Shown: positions 20,474 to 29,030 of the stretch, piece by piece | How the letters are laid out: every line of letters starts with the position of its first letter | How positions within the stretch are numbered: position 1 is the first letter of the stretch | NCBI RefSeq assembly: GCF_040782645.1 | Contig: NZ_CP160403.1 | Location: forward strand, 9,211,001 to 9,275,000 | Origin: Streptomyces sp. HUAS ZL42 | Lineage (GTDB): Bacteria; Actinomycetota; Actinomycetes; Streptomycetales; Streptomycetaceae | Length of the DNA: 64,000 nt | Direction: 5' to 3' | Notes under the pieces: model-generated | The model's database searches: none | Told to the model about the DNA's origin: nothing | Seen by the model: the letters and a program-made list of their open reading frames with translations, nothing else | Position numbers and translations under genes: made by a program

Positions 20474-21641
20474 TCAAGGACCCGGACGCACCCGTACCGG
20501 CAGGTCCGCCGCGCAAGAGGCGGGCTCGCGCATCCCGTGCAGCAGCAGCCATGCCACGGCCGGCAGGGCGATCAGCGGAAGGAGTCCCGCCCGCAGCGAG
20601 GTCGCGTCGGCGAGAGCACCGACGGCCGGGGCGGCCAGACCCCCGGCACTCACGGTCAGCCCCAGCGTGACACCGCTCGCGGTGCCCACACGCCGGGGCA
20701 GACAGTCCTGGCCCAGCGTGATGTGCAGGGAGAAGGGGACGTACAGCCCGGCCGAGGTGAGCGCGGCGAACACGTGGACCGCCGGGCCCGGTACGAGCAC
20801 GACTCCGGCGACGGCAAGCACGGACAGGGCATACGACCGCCGTACGACCGTGACCCGGCCGTACCGCCCGGCGAGCCGGCCCCCCGCCAGCGTGCCCACC
20901 GCGCCACCGGCGTACAGCACGAACAGCACGGCGGTTCCTGCCGCGTCCTCTCCGCCGAAGCGCTGCCGGACGTACAGCGGGAGGAAGGCGCTGAGGCCGA
21001 CGAAGACGATCGAGCGGCACACCACGGCACCGGACAGCCGGACGAACGACCCCCAGTCGTCAGTTCCGGACCTCGCGGCCGGGCGGACGGTCCGGTCGCG
21101 GGTGCCCGAGCGCACCGGGGCGGCGCAGAGCGCCGCCCCGGCGAGGGCGGGGACGAGCAGCAGGGGGAGAGGCGCGCAGACCCCAGGTCGCCACGACGGC
21201 CGAGACGAGCAGCGGAGCGAGGGCGAAGCCGATGTTGCCGCCGAGCGAGAACCAGCTCATCGCCGCGTGGCTGCCGCCCGCGGCACCGCGCGCCGCGCGG
21301 GCGGCCTCCGGGTGATACGCGGCTACACCGACCCCGGACACGGCGACGGCCGCGAGCGTGAGGGCATAGGAGCCGCCGACACCGCTCAGGGCGACGCCGG
21401 CGCCGGCGGTCAGCGCGCTCAGCGGCAGCAGCCACGGCAGCGCCCACCGGTCGGTGAGCGCCCCGAACAACGGCTGCACCAGCGACGACAGCAGTGAGGC
21501 GGCCAGGACGACGCCCGAGGCGGCGGCGTAGGTGTAGGCGCGCTCGGCGACGAAGAACGGCACCAGAGCGGCGACGGCCCCCTGGTAGACATCCACGCAG
21601 GCATGCCCCAGGGACATCAGGGCGACAGGTCGGTTGGACAC
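20474..21641 (-). pseudogene. MFS transporter with a frameshift
   Basis: Two frames together make one 12-helix major-facilitator protein of about 390 residues, resembling fosmidomycin-resistance-type exporters. The N-terminal half (start GTG 21641) has Met-Ser-Leu-Gly-His-Ala-Cys-Val-Asp-Val-Tyr-Gln-Gly and runs to Ala-Thr-Trp-Gly-Leu-Arg. Near 21180 one extra base moves the frame, after which Pro-Leu-Pro-Leu-Leu-Leu-Val-Pro-Ala continues to the normal end. No other lesion is visible, so this may be a very recent mutation or a sequencing error in a CG-rich run. It is divergent from an AraC gene, which usually controls such exporters. Confidence 0.75.
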
Positions 21642-21695
21642 CCCGCGATCGTCGCCGTACCGCCCGGTGACCCGCTTTCGGTAATCTGCCGTCTT

Positions 21696-22445
21696 GTGTC
21701 GGACATCCGCCATTCTCCGAAGGCGCCGACCCGCGCCCAGAGTCTGGCCGCCGGGGAGCGCATCGACGCGCACCGGCACGACGACCACCAGATCGTCTAC
21801 GCCGGCTCCGGCGTCCTGGCCGTCACCACCGACGCCGGCACCTGGTTCGCGCCCGGGACGCGTGCCATCTGGGTCCCTGCGGGCACCGTGCACGCCCACC
21901 GCGCGTACGGTCTCCTCGACCTGCACCTGGTCGGCCTGCCCGCCGAGGACAACCCGCTGGGCCTCGACGCGCCCACCGTCCTGGCCGTCAGCCCCCTCCT
22001 GCGCGAGCTGATCCGCGCCTACACCGGCGAGCCCGCGGACGCAGGCCCGGAACGCGACCGGATGCTCGCCGTCCTGCGCGACCAGCTGCGCGCCTCACCG
22101 CAGCAACCCCTGCGACTGCCCGCCCCCACCGACCCCCGGCTGGCCGCGGTCTGCGCACTCGTCCACGCACACCCCGCCGACCCGCGCACCCTGGCCGACC
22201 TCGGCGCCGCCACCGGAACCGGCGAACGCACCCTCAGCCGCCTCTTCCGCCGCGAGTTCGGCATGACCTTCCCCCAGTGGCGCACCCAGTCCCGCCTCTA
22301 CCACGCCCTGCGCCTGCTGGCCGACGACATGCCCGTGACCACGGTCGCCCACCGCTGTGGCTGGTCGTCGGCCAGCGCGTTCATCGACGTCTTCCACCGG
22401 TCCTTCGGGTACACCCCGGGGACGCACAACCGCCACGCTCGATGA
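21696..22445 (+). CDS. AraC family regulator with cupin sensor domain
   Basis: Regulator of 249 residues. The N-terminal cupin (about 1-110) shows Ala-His-Arg-His-Asp-Asp-His-Gln and Trp-Val-Pro-Ala-Gly-Thr-Val-His. The C-terminal double HTH has Leu-Ser-Arg-Leu-Phe-Arg-Arg-Glu-Phe-Gly and Gly-Trp-Ser-Ser-Ala-Ser-Ala-Phe-Ile. GTG 21696 is chosen because it opens the conserved region and the divergent MFS gene begins at 21641. No ribosome binding site is seen, so a near-leaderless mRNA is possible. Likely activator or repressor of the neighbouring exporter. Confidence 0.9.
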   Translation: MSDIRHSPKAPTRAQSLAAGERIDAHRHDDHQIVYAGSGVLAVTTDAGTWFAPGTRAIWVPAGTVHAHRAYGLLDLHLVGLPAEDNPLGLDAPTVLAVSPLLRELIRAYTGEPADAGPERDRMLAVLRDQLRASPQQPLRLPAPTDPRLAAVCALVHAHPADPRTLADLGAATGTGERTLSRLFRREFGMTFPQWRTQSRLYHALRLLADDMPVTTVAHRCGWSSASAFIDVFHRSFGYTPGTHNRHAR

Positions 22446-22566
22446 GCTCCCTACCACCGTGCGGCCTCACCTCCGGTGAAGGTCAGGCGACTTGGGGGCG
22501 GGGCCCGTGCTCGACGCCCGCCTACCCTCCGGTAATGTCGCGCGGCAGGTCGTCAGAGGAGGAACC

Positions 22567-22947
22567 GTGCCACGGTCCGAACGCTCACCCCTGCTGCTCG
22601 CGGGCCTGTTGGCCACCGCGGGCGTCGCCCACTTCGCCTCGCCACGCCAGTTCGACGCGATCGTGCCCCGCGAGCTGCCCGGGTCGCCGCGGACGTGGAC
22701 GTACGCGAGCGGCGTCGCCGAGCTCGCGCTCGCCGCGGGGCTGGCGCTCCCGCGCACCCGGCGGACCGCCGCGCTGGCCACGGCGGCGTTCTTCGTCGGT
22801 GTGTTCCCCGCCAACGTGAAGATGGCCGTGGACTGGCGCCACCGTCCGGCGCCGCTCAGGGCCGCGGCGATCGGGCGGCTGCCGCTGCAGCTGCCCCTCG
22901 TGCTGTGGGCCCGCAACGTCGCGCGGAACGGGGAGGGCCGGTCGTGA
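22567..22947 (+). CDS. DoxX-like membrane protein
   Basis: Membrane protein of 126 residues with about four hydrophobic helices and the DoxX-like segments Thr-Ala-Gly-Val-Ala-His-Phe and Gly-Val-Phe-Pro-Ala-Asn-Val-Lys-Met-Ala. GTG 22567 has GAGGAGG five to six bases upstream, which overrules a longer in-frame extension. The stop overlaps the peroxiredoxin start (GTGA). DoxX proteins in other actinobacteria assemble with redox and thiol enzymes at the membrane, so pairing with a peroxiredoxin is sensible. Confidence 0.83.
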   Translation: MPRSERSPLLLAGLLATAGVAHFASPRQFDAIVPRELPGSPRTWTYASGVAELALAAGLALPRTRRTAALATAAFFVGVFPANVKMAVDWRHRPAPLRAAAIGRLPLQLPLVLWARNVARNGEGRS

Positions 22948-23411
22948 CCAAGAGCCTGGAGATCGGCGACCTGGTCGAGGACTTCTCCCTGCCCGACGAG
23001 ACCGGTACGGTGCGCAGCCTGTCCGAACTGCTCACCGAGGGGCCGGTGGTGCTGTTCTTCTACCCGGCCGCCCTCAGCCCCGGCTGCACCGCGGAGGCCT
23101 GCCACTTCCGTGACCTGACCGCCGAGTTCGCCGCCGTCGGCGCGCGGCCCGTGGGCATCAGCGGCGACTCCGTAGACCGCCAGCAGGAGTTCGCCGGCCG
23201 GCACACGCTCGGCATGCCGCTGCTGTCCGACGAGGACGGGGCGATCCGTGAGCGGTTCGGTGTGAAGCGAGGGTTCTCCCTGGCACCCACCAAGCGCGTC
23301 ACCTTCGTCATAGCGCAGGACCGGACGGTCCTGGAGGTCGTACGCAGCGAACTGCGCATGAACACGCACGCCGACCGCGCGCTGGCGGCGCTGCGCGCCC
23401 ACAAGGCCTGA
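22944..23411 (+). CDS. Peroxiredoxin, BCP/AhpC type
   Basis: Thiol peroxidase of 155 residues reducing hydroperoxides. The active site is Leu-Ser-Pro-Gly-Cys51-Thr-Ala-Glu-Ala-Cys56-His-Phe-Arg-Asp; both the peroxidatic Cys and the resolving Cys five residues on, as in Bcp/PrxQ proteins, are present. The position normally Thr or Ala-Phe-Thr before the Pro is Ala-Leu-Ser here. Translation is coupled to the DoxX-like gene by a four-base overlap. Probably defence against lipid or organic peroxides at the membrane. Confidence 0.93.
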   Translation: MTKSLEIGDLVEDFSLPDETGTVRSLSELLTEGPVVLFFYPAALSPGCTAEACHFRDLTAEFAAVGARPVGISGDSVDRQQEFAGRHTLGMPLLSDEDGAIRERFGVKRGFSLAPTKRVTFVIAQDRTVLEVVRSELRMNTHADRALAALRAHKA

Positions 23412-23439
23412 GGGCGAGCCGGTCCCTTCGTCGCGGTTG

Positions 23440-25812
23440 ATGTGCCGCGACATCGGGACCATTCTGGACACTATGGAGCATGTCGCCGCTGCGGCGATCG
23501 TCGACGCCCACGGCACGGTGACGGGTTGGAGCGACGGTGCCCGGCTGCTGACCGGCTACCCGGCCGAGGAGGCCGTGGGACGAGCCGCGGCCGACCTGCT
23601 CGCCGAGGAGGTGCCGACCGACGCGGTCACCGCGTGCACCGGCTTCGTCGTGCTGCGCCACCGCGACGGCCACCCCGTCGGCGTTCCCCTGACGGCATGC
23701 CCGGTGCTCGGGCCGGACGGGGAGAGCACGGGGTTCGTGATCACCGCCGAGCGACCCCGGGAACCGGAACAGACCCTGGCGGGGCAGGCATTCCAGCAGG
23801 CGTCCATGTCGATGTCGGTCTTCGACACCGGCCAGCGCTATCTGCGTCTCAACGAGGTGGCCTGCCGGGTGATGGGAGTGTCCGAGGAGGTCCTGCTCGG
23901 CCGCCACTTCCCCGACACCGTGGAGGACGCCGAGCACAGCCGCGGCTTCCTGAGCAACCTGCGGCAGGTGGCCGAGACGGGCAGACCGGTCCGCTACGAG
24001 AGCTTCACGGGCGCGCCCTCCCTCAACCGGGAGCACGCCTGGAGCATCGAGATGTGGCCCGTACGCGATCCGTCCGGCGAGGTCACCGGGACCGCCCTGG
24101 CCGCGTTCGACAGTAGCGGTCAGTACTGGGCCCGGATGCGGCTGGCGCTCCTGAACGAGGCGGCGGCCTCCATCGGCACCTCCCTGGACGTGGTGCGCAC
24201 CGCCGAGGAAATGGTGGAACTCCTCGTCCCGAAGTACGCCGACTTCGCCAGCGTGGACCTGCTCGAGTGGGTCCTCGGCGCGGACGAACCGCCGGGAGTG
24301 CCGGAGGGAGACATCGTCCTGCGCCGCGTCGCCCACGGCTCCGCCCACGAGGGCACGCCGGAGGCGGCCGTGCGCCTGGGCGAGACGGAGGTCTATCCGG
24401 CGTTCTCACCGCCCGCCCAGGCACTGCGGCAGGGGCGGGCGGTCCTCAGCCAGGCCGGCGAGCCGGAGTTCATGCGCTGGGTCGCCGAACGCAACGCGCG
24501 CGCCCCCGCCGGCCGCGCCTACCGCAGGGGCGCCCACTCCGTGCTCGCGGTGCCGCTGCGGGCCCGCGGCACCACCCTCGGCGTCGCGGTGGGCGTCCGT
24601 ATCGCTCATCCGGACGACTACGGCGACGACGACGCCGTGCTCGCCGAGGAACTCGCCAGCCGGGCCGCGGTCTGCATCGACAACGCCCGCCGCTTCGCCC
24701 GCGAGCGCACGACCGCGCTCGCCCTCCAGCACAGCCTGCTGCCCCGGGGCCTTCCAGGACAGGCCGCCGTCGAGGTGGCCCACCGCTACCTGCCCAGCGG
24801 ATCCCTCGCGGGCATCGGCGGCGACTGGTTCGACGTGATCCCGCTCTCCGGCAGCCGGGTCGCCCTGGTCGTCGGCGACGTCGTGGGGCACGGCATCCCC
24901 TCGTCGGCGACCATGGGGCGGCTGTGCATGGCCGTCCGTACGCTCGCCGACGTGGACCTGCCGCCGGACGAGCTCCTCACCCACCTCGACGACCTGGTCA
25001 CCCACCTGGCCGGACACGACACGGGCGAGGAGGTCGCGGAGCTCGGCGCCACCTGCCTCTACGCCGTCTACGACCCCGTCGGGCGCCGTCTCACCCTCGC
25101 CGCGGCGGGCCACCCCGCACCCGCCCTCGTACTGCCCGACGGCACCGCTCGCCTCGTCGAGATGGCCCCCGGACCGCCGCTCGGCGTCGGCGGACTGCCC
25201 TTCGAGGCCACGGAACTCGAGCTGCCCGAGGGCGCGGTCGTCGCCCTGTACACCGACGGTCTGATCGAGGACCGCGACCGCGACGTGGACCGCGCCACCG
25301 CCGAACTGTGCCGAGCCCTGATCGCACCCGCGGAGTCCCTCGACCAGCTCTGCGACACCGTGCTCAAGGCCGTACTGCCGGAGGAGCCCAGCGACGACGT
25401 GGCCCTGCTCCTGGCCCGCACCCGTGCGCTGGGCGCGGACCAGGTCGCCACCTGGGACGTGCCACCGGACCCCGCCCACGTCGCCGTCACCCGGCAGGCG
25501 GCCACCGGGCAACTGACCGCGTGGGGACTGGACGAGGCCGCCTTCGTCACCGAACTGGTCGTCAGCGAACTGGTCACCAACGCGATCCGGTACGGCGAAC
25601 CGCCCATCCAGCTACGGCTGATCCGCGACCGCAGCCTCATCTGCGAGGTGTCCGACGGCAGTTCCACCTCCCCGCACCTGCGCCGCGCCCACGCCTACGA
25701 CGAGGGCGGGCGCGGACTGCTGCTCGTCGCCCAGCTCACCCAGCGCTGGGGCAGCCGGCAGACCGGCCGCGGCAAGACGATCTGGGCCGAGCAGGTGCTG
25801 CCGCCGGTGTGA
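23440..25812 (+). CDS. PAS-GAF-PP2C (SpoIIE) phosphatase with C-terminal ATPase domain
   Basis: Soluble regulator of about 790 residues. Order of domains: PAS (about 10-105), second PAS (about 115-225), GAF (about 235-420), SpoIIE-type PP2C phosphatase (about 430-640, with Gly-Gly-Asp-Trp-Phe-Asp-Val near 460 and Val-Gly-Asp-Val-Val-Gly-His-Gly), and an anti-sigma-like ATPase domain (about 660-790, with Glu-Leu-Val-Thr-Asn-Ala-Ile-Arg-Tyr). Such proteins reset partner-switching cascades that govern SigB/SigF-class sigma factors, one of which is encoded at 9093-9896. ATG 23440 is preferred over the TTG three bases upstream. Confidence 0.93.
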   Translation: MCRDIGTILDTMEHVAAAAIVDAHGTVTGWSDGARLLTGYPAEEAVGRAAADLLAEEVPTDAVTACTGFVVLRHRDGHPVGVPLTACPVLGPDGESTGFVITAERPREPEQTLAGQAFQQASMSMSVFDTGQRYLRLNEVACRVMGVSEEVLLGRHFPDTVEDAEHSRGFLSNLRQVAETGRPVRYESFTGAPSLNREHAWSIEMWPVRDPSGEVTGTALAAFDSSGQYWARMRLALLNEAAASIGTSLDVVRTAEEMVELLVPKYADFASVDLLEWVLGADEPPGVPEGDIVLRRVAHGSAHEGTPEAAVRLGETEVYPAFSPPAQALRQGRAVLSQAGEPEFMRWVAERNARAPAGRAYRRGAHSVLAVPLRARGTTLGVAVGVRIAHPDDYGDDDAVLAEELASRAAVCIDNARRFARERTTALALQHSLLPRGLPGQAAVEVAHRYLPSGSLAGIGGDWFDVIPLSGSRVALVVGDVVGHGIPSSATMGRLCMAVRTLADVDLPPDELLTHLDDLVTHLAGHDTGEEVAELGATCLYAVYDPVGRRLTLAAAGHPAPALVLPDGTARLVEMAPGPPLGVGGLPFEATELELPEGAVVALYTDGLIEDRDRDVDRATAELCRALIAPAESLDQLCDTVLKAVLPEEPSDDVALLLARTRALGADQVATWDVPPDPAHVAVTRQAATGQLTAWGLDEAAFVTELVVSELVTNAIRYGEPPIQLRLIRDRSLICEVSDGSSTSPHLRRAHAYDEGGRGLLLVAQLTQRWGSRQTGRGKTIWAEQVLPPV

Positions 25813-26247
25813 TCACTGGAACGGGCAGCCCGGGTTCGGCACGTCCTCGGAGAACGGCGCGCCGTGCGGCAGCACGTAGAGCACTTCCAGTACGAGCGTG
25901 GTGTCGCCGAGGTTGCGGCCGAGGTGGACGTCGCTCGGCCCGCCCGGTTCGCGCAACGAGGTGCCCTCCGGATAGACGCCGTCGACGGCGCAGTCCGCGT
26001 GGTAGTGGGTGAGGGTGCCCTGCTTCACATACCCGTAGACGGGACCGTCGTGATAGTGCCAGCCGGTGGCCTGGCCGGGCGGGACGGTGACCTCTCTGAG
26101 GACGTAGTCGGTGTCACCGACCGTGGTCTGGTAGATCAACTTGCCGGTCACCCCGGGCCCGGGCGGGGTCGCGTGGGCGGTACCGCCGGCGAGGACGGTG
26201 GCGGCGACGACCGCGCCGGAGATGGCGGTGCGGAGCGCGATGCGCAT
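25813..26247 (-). CDS. Secreted cupin-domain protein
   Basis: Protein of 144 residues with a signal peptide (Ala-Val-Val-Ala-Ala-Thr-Val-Leu-Ala-Gly-Gly-Thr-Ala-His-Ala, cleavage near 26). The mature part is one cupin: Gly-Trp-His-Tyr-His-Asp-Gly and a distal His in Ser-Asp-Val-His could bind a metal. It ends with Cys-Pro-Phe-Gln, and two Cys could form a disulfide. It is convergent with the PP2C gene with no gap at all. Substrate unknown. Confidence 0.83.
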   Translation of the reverse strand: MRIALRTAISGAVVAATVLAGGTAHATPPGPGVTGKLIYQTTVGDTDYVLREVTVPPGQATGWHYHDGPVYGYVKQGTLTHYHADCAVDGVYPEGTSLREPGGPSDVHLGRNLGDTTLVLEVLYVLPHGAPFSEDVPNPGCPFQ

Positions 26248-26376
26248 ACGAAAGGCCTCCTGGCTCGTATGGTGAGCGACGACATGCCGCTGTGAACATA
26301 GAGGCAGACAACGCCTGTTCGTGCCGTAATCCGCGGATCACCCGCGTCGGGCTGCGCAGCGCGCGGCAGGCGCCGC

Positions 26377-26982
26377 TCAGTCCTCGGCGGCCACCTGGGC
26401 GAGGGTGCGACCGCTGCGCACCGAACGTGCTCTGCGGGGATCCGGCGTGCCGTGTCCGTGGCCGCGGCCCGACTTCACCAGCAGCCAGGCCTCCTCGTCG
26501 TCGTCGCTCTTCGCGCCCCGGAAACGGGTGAGGGCGTACTCGCCGTGCAGCTTGGACCCGTGGAGGCGGAACGTGGCGTGCCCGCGCTCGAGGGACTCCT
26601 CGAAGTCGAGGGGCCTGCCCTTGCGGTCGTGACTGAGCGGTTCGTAGGTTCCGTGATCCCAGACGATCACGGTGCCTCCGCCGTACTCGCCCTGCGGGAT
26701 CACCCCCTCGAACTCCTCGTACTCGAGGGGGTGGTCCTCCGTCGGGACGGCGAGCCGCCGGTCCTTCGGATCGCCGGAGGGCCCCTTGGGGACGGACCAG
26801 GACTTCAGCACGTCCTCGACCTGCAGCCGGAAGTCGAAGTGCAGCGTGCGCGCGTCATGGATCTGCACGACGAACCGGGGCGCCTCCCCGGACGGCGTGG
26901 GCCGCCCCTCCGGCTCTCCGGTCCGTCCGAAGTCACGCTTGCCCCGGTACTTCTTCAGCCGGTCCTGCTCGCGCTCGGCCAC
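26377..26982 (-). CDS. LigD-type 3'-phosphoesterase (DNA polymerase LigD ligand/PE domain) protein
   Basis: Stand-alone 3'-phosphoesterase of 201 residues, the end-cleaning domain of LigD. Characteristic residues are Val-Gln-Ile-His-Asp-Ala-Arg-Thr-Leu-His-Phe-Asp-Phe-Arg-Leu (two His and the Asp of the Mn site), Pro-Thr-Glu-Asp-His-Pro-Leu-Glu-Tyr and Gly-Glu-Tyr-Gly-Gly-Gly-Thr-Val. It trims 3'-phosphates and ribonucleotides before ligation. The start is GTG 26982. Its matching ligase domain is a separate gene at 15610-16590, about 10 kb away; Ku is not in the window. Confidence 0.92.
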   Translation of the reverse strand: MAEREQDRLKKYRGKRDFGRTGEPEGRPTPSGEAPRFVVQIHDARTLHFDFRLQVEDVLKSWSVPKGPSGDPKDRRLAVPTEDHPLEYEEFEGVIPQGEYGGGTVIVWDHGTYEPLSHDRKGRPLDFEESLERGHATFRLHGSKLHGEYALTRFRGAKSDDDEEAWLLVKSGRGHGHGTPDPRRARSVRSGRTLAQVAAED

Positions 26983-27033
26983 CTGACACTCCTTCCCGGG
27001 CGTCCCGCAGGCCCGGGTACCCCGGCCAAGGTC

Positions 27034-27864
27034 TCAGAACTCCTCGTGGACCTCCGGATCCCCGCCCATCCGCCGAGGGGCATGGCCGGCGATCGCCCGC
27101 ATCCGGGCGATCTCCAGCTCGAAGCCGAAGATGTCGAGGTTCTCGCGCTGCCGCTCCGGGCTCGCCGACTTGGGGATGGGGAGCGCGCCGAGCTGGGTGT
27201 GCCAGCGCAGGACCACCTGGGCCGGGGTCACTCCGAGGGCCTCGGCGGTGGCGACGACGGCGGGGTCGTCCAGGAGGCGCCTGCCGCAGCCCAGTGGGCT
27301 CCAGCTCTCGGTGCGGATGCCCTTGTTGTCGTGGAAGGCACGCAGGTCGTCCTGCGGGAAGTGGGGGTGCAGCTCGATCTGGTTGACGGAGGGAAGGACA
27401 CCGGTCTCCTTCTCCAGCCGCTCGATGTGTTCGGCGGTGAAGTTGGAGACGCCGATGGATCGGACCAGCCCTTCCTCACGGAGCTTGATCATGGCCCGCC
27501 ACGAGTCGACGTACCTGCCGACGCGGGGAAGCGGCCAGTGGATCAGGTACAGGTCCACGTACTCCAGGCCGAGCCGCGCCCGGGACTCCTCGAAGGAGGC
27601 GAGGGTCTCCTCGTAGCCGTGGTGCCTGCCCGGGAGCTTCGTCGTCACCACGATCTCCTGGCGCGGGACGCCGCTGCGGGCCACACCGCGGCCGACTCCG
27701 CGTTCGTTGTGGTAGTTCGCAGCGGTGTCCAGGAGCCGGTAGCCCGTGCCGAGGGCCCGGGCCACCGCCTCCTCCGCCTGCGCGTCCCTCATCGGCCAGG
27801 TGCCCAGCCCGATCGCCGGGATCGTCGTTCCGTCGTTGAGCGTGTGGACCGGAATGTTGAGCAC
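27034..27864 (-). CDS. Aldo/keto reductase
   Basis: NADPH-dependent reductase of 276 residues, AKR5-like. The tetrad can be seen: Asp in Leu-Leu-Asp-Thr-Ala, Tyr in Asn-Tyr-His-Asn-Glu, Lys in Thr-Thr-Lys-Leu-Pro, His in Ile-His-Trp-Pro-Leu. The cofactor end is Ile-Pro-Lys-Ser-Ala-Ser-Pro-Glu-Arg. GTG 27864 has GGGGAAGG seven bases upstream. It is divergent from the TauD-like gene. It probably reduces small ketones or aldehydes such as 2,5-diketogluconate-like compounds; exact substrate unknown. Confidence 0.92.
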   Translation of the reverse strand: MLNIPVHTLNDGTTIPAIGLGTWPMRDAQAEEAVARALGTGYRLLDTAANYHNERGVGRGVARSGVPRQEIVVTTKLPGRHHGYEETLASFEESRARLGLEYVDLYLIHWPLPRVGRYVDSWRAMIKLREEGLVRSIGVSNFTAEHIERLEKETGVLPSVNQIELHPHFPQDDLRAFHDNKGIRTESWSPLGCGRRLLDDPAVVATAEALGVTPAQVVLRWHTQLGALPIPKSASPERQRENLDIFGFELEIARMRAIAGHAPRRMGGDPEVHEEF

Positions 27865-28051
27865 TGTCGGACCTTCCCCTCGACTGTGTCGCACACCCAG
27901 CGTCACGGATGGGTGAGGGTTGATCAACCGGGCTGGTGCGGCGAGGTGAGCGGTGGCGGGCGAAGGCGACGGGTTGCCGGGCATTGTCGCCACACCCCGC
28001 AAACCCTGTCACGATCTTCAAGGAGCCGGTACGACGACCGACGGAGCATGC

Positions 28052-29026
28052 ATGACGACGGACTGGGGCACGGTGGACGGGGCGGAGCAGTCGGCCGGGA
28101 TCGAGGTGAGACCGGTCGCCGGACACATCGGTGCCGAGATCTCGGGCGTCGACCTGGCCGACGGTCTCGGCGACGCCCAGGTCGCCGCGATCAGGGCGGC
28201 GGTGCTGCGCTGGAAGGTGGTGTTCTTCCGCGAGCAGCGGCTGGACCACGCCGGACACGTGGCGTTCGCCCGCCGGTTCGGTGAGCCGGTGGTGCTGCCA
28301 AGGCGGGGGAGTGCCTCGCCGCCCGGCTTCCCCGAGATCGAGACCACCGCGGACCGGCTGGAGCTCGGCGGCCGGTTCGGGATGGAGCACGACGAGTGGC
28401 TGCGGCGGCGCCGCCACACCCTGCTGCGCGGCTGGCACTGCGACCACGGGGCCCGCGTCGACCCGCCGGCCGCGACGATCCTGCGCGCCGAGACCGTTCC
28501 GCCCTACGGCGGCGACACGACCTGGTCCAATCTGGCGGCCGCGTACGCCGGACTGTCCGCGCCGGTGCGGGAGTTCGTGGGCGGGCTCAGGGCCGAGCAC
28601 CGCCTCGGCGTCGGGTATCAGCCTCGGCCGGGTGACGACGCGTACGTACGGCACCTGCTGGACCGTCAGGTCGCCTCCGTGCACCCGCTGGTGCGCGTCC
28701 ACCCGGAGACGGGCGAGAAGGTGCTGTACGTCAACGGCTACTACGTCGAGCAGATCACCGACCTCTCCCGCCCGGAGAGCAGCGCGATCCTCGACATGCT
28801 TCTCGAGCAGGCGACCAGGCCCGAGTACACGGTCCGCTTCCGCTGGGAGCCGGGCAGCGTGGCCTTCTGGGACAACCGGGCCACCATCCACCTCGCCCCC
28901 GGCGACAACGCCCATCTCGGCTTCCCCAGGACCATGCACCGCGTGATGCTCGCCGGTGACGTGCCCGTCGGCGTGGACGGCAAGCCGTCGGAGCCGGTCG
29001 TGGGCACCGAGTCCGGGCGCTGGTGA
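28052..29026 (+). CDS. TauD/TfdA family Fe(II)/2-oxoglutarate dioxygenase
   Basis: Non-heme iron oxygenase of 324 residues. The iron site is His-Cys-Asp (in Gly-Trp-His-Cys-Asp-His-Gly; the usual triad is His-x-Asp) with a distal His in Arg-Thr-Met-His-Arg-Val. The 2-oxoglutarate region has Asp-Asn-Arg-Ala-Thr-Ile-His. The N-terminus Ala-Glu-Ile-Ser-Gly-Val-Asp-Leu is typical of the taurine/alkylsulfonate group. ATG 28052 follows an ACGGAG box. It is convergent with an LLM-type monooxygenase gene; sulfonate or other small-acid breakdown is plausible for the pair but unproven. Confidence 0.9.
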   Translation: MTTDWGTVDGAEQSAGIEVRPVAGHIGAEISGVDLADGLGDAQVAAIRAAVLRWKVVFFREQRLDHAGHVAFARRFGEPVVLPRRGSASPPGFPEIETTADRLELGGRFGMEHDEWLRRRRHTLLRGWHCDHGARVDPPAATILRAETVPPYGGDTTWSNLAAAYAGLSAPVREFVGGLRAEHRLGVGYQPRPGDDAYVRHLLDRQVASVHPLVRVHPETGEKVLYVNGYYVEQITDLSRPESSAILDMLLEQATRPEYTVRFRWEPGSVAFWDNRATIHLAPGDNAHLGFPRTMHRVMLAGDVPVGVDGKPSEPVVGTESGRW

Positions 29027-29030
29027 GGAC

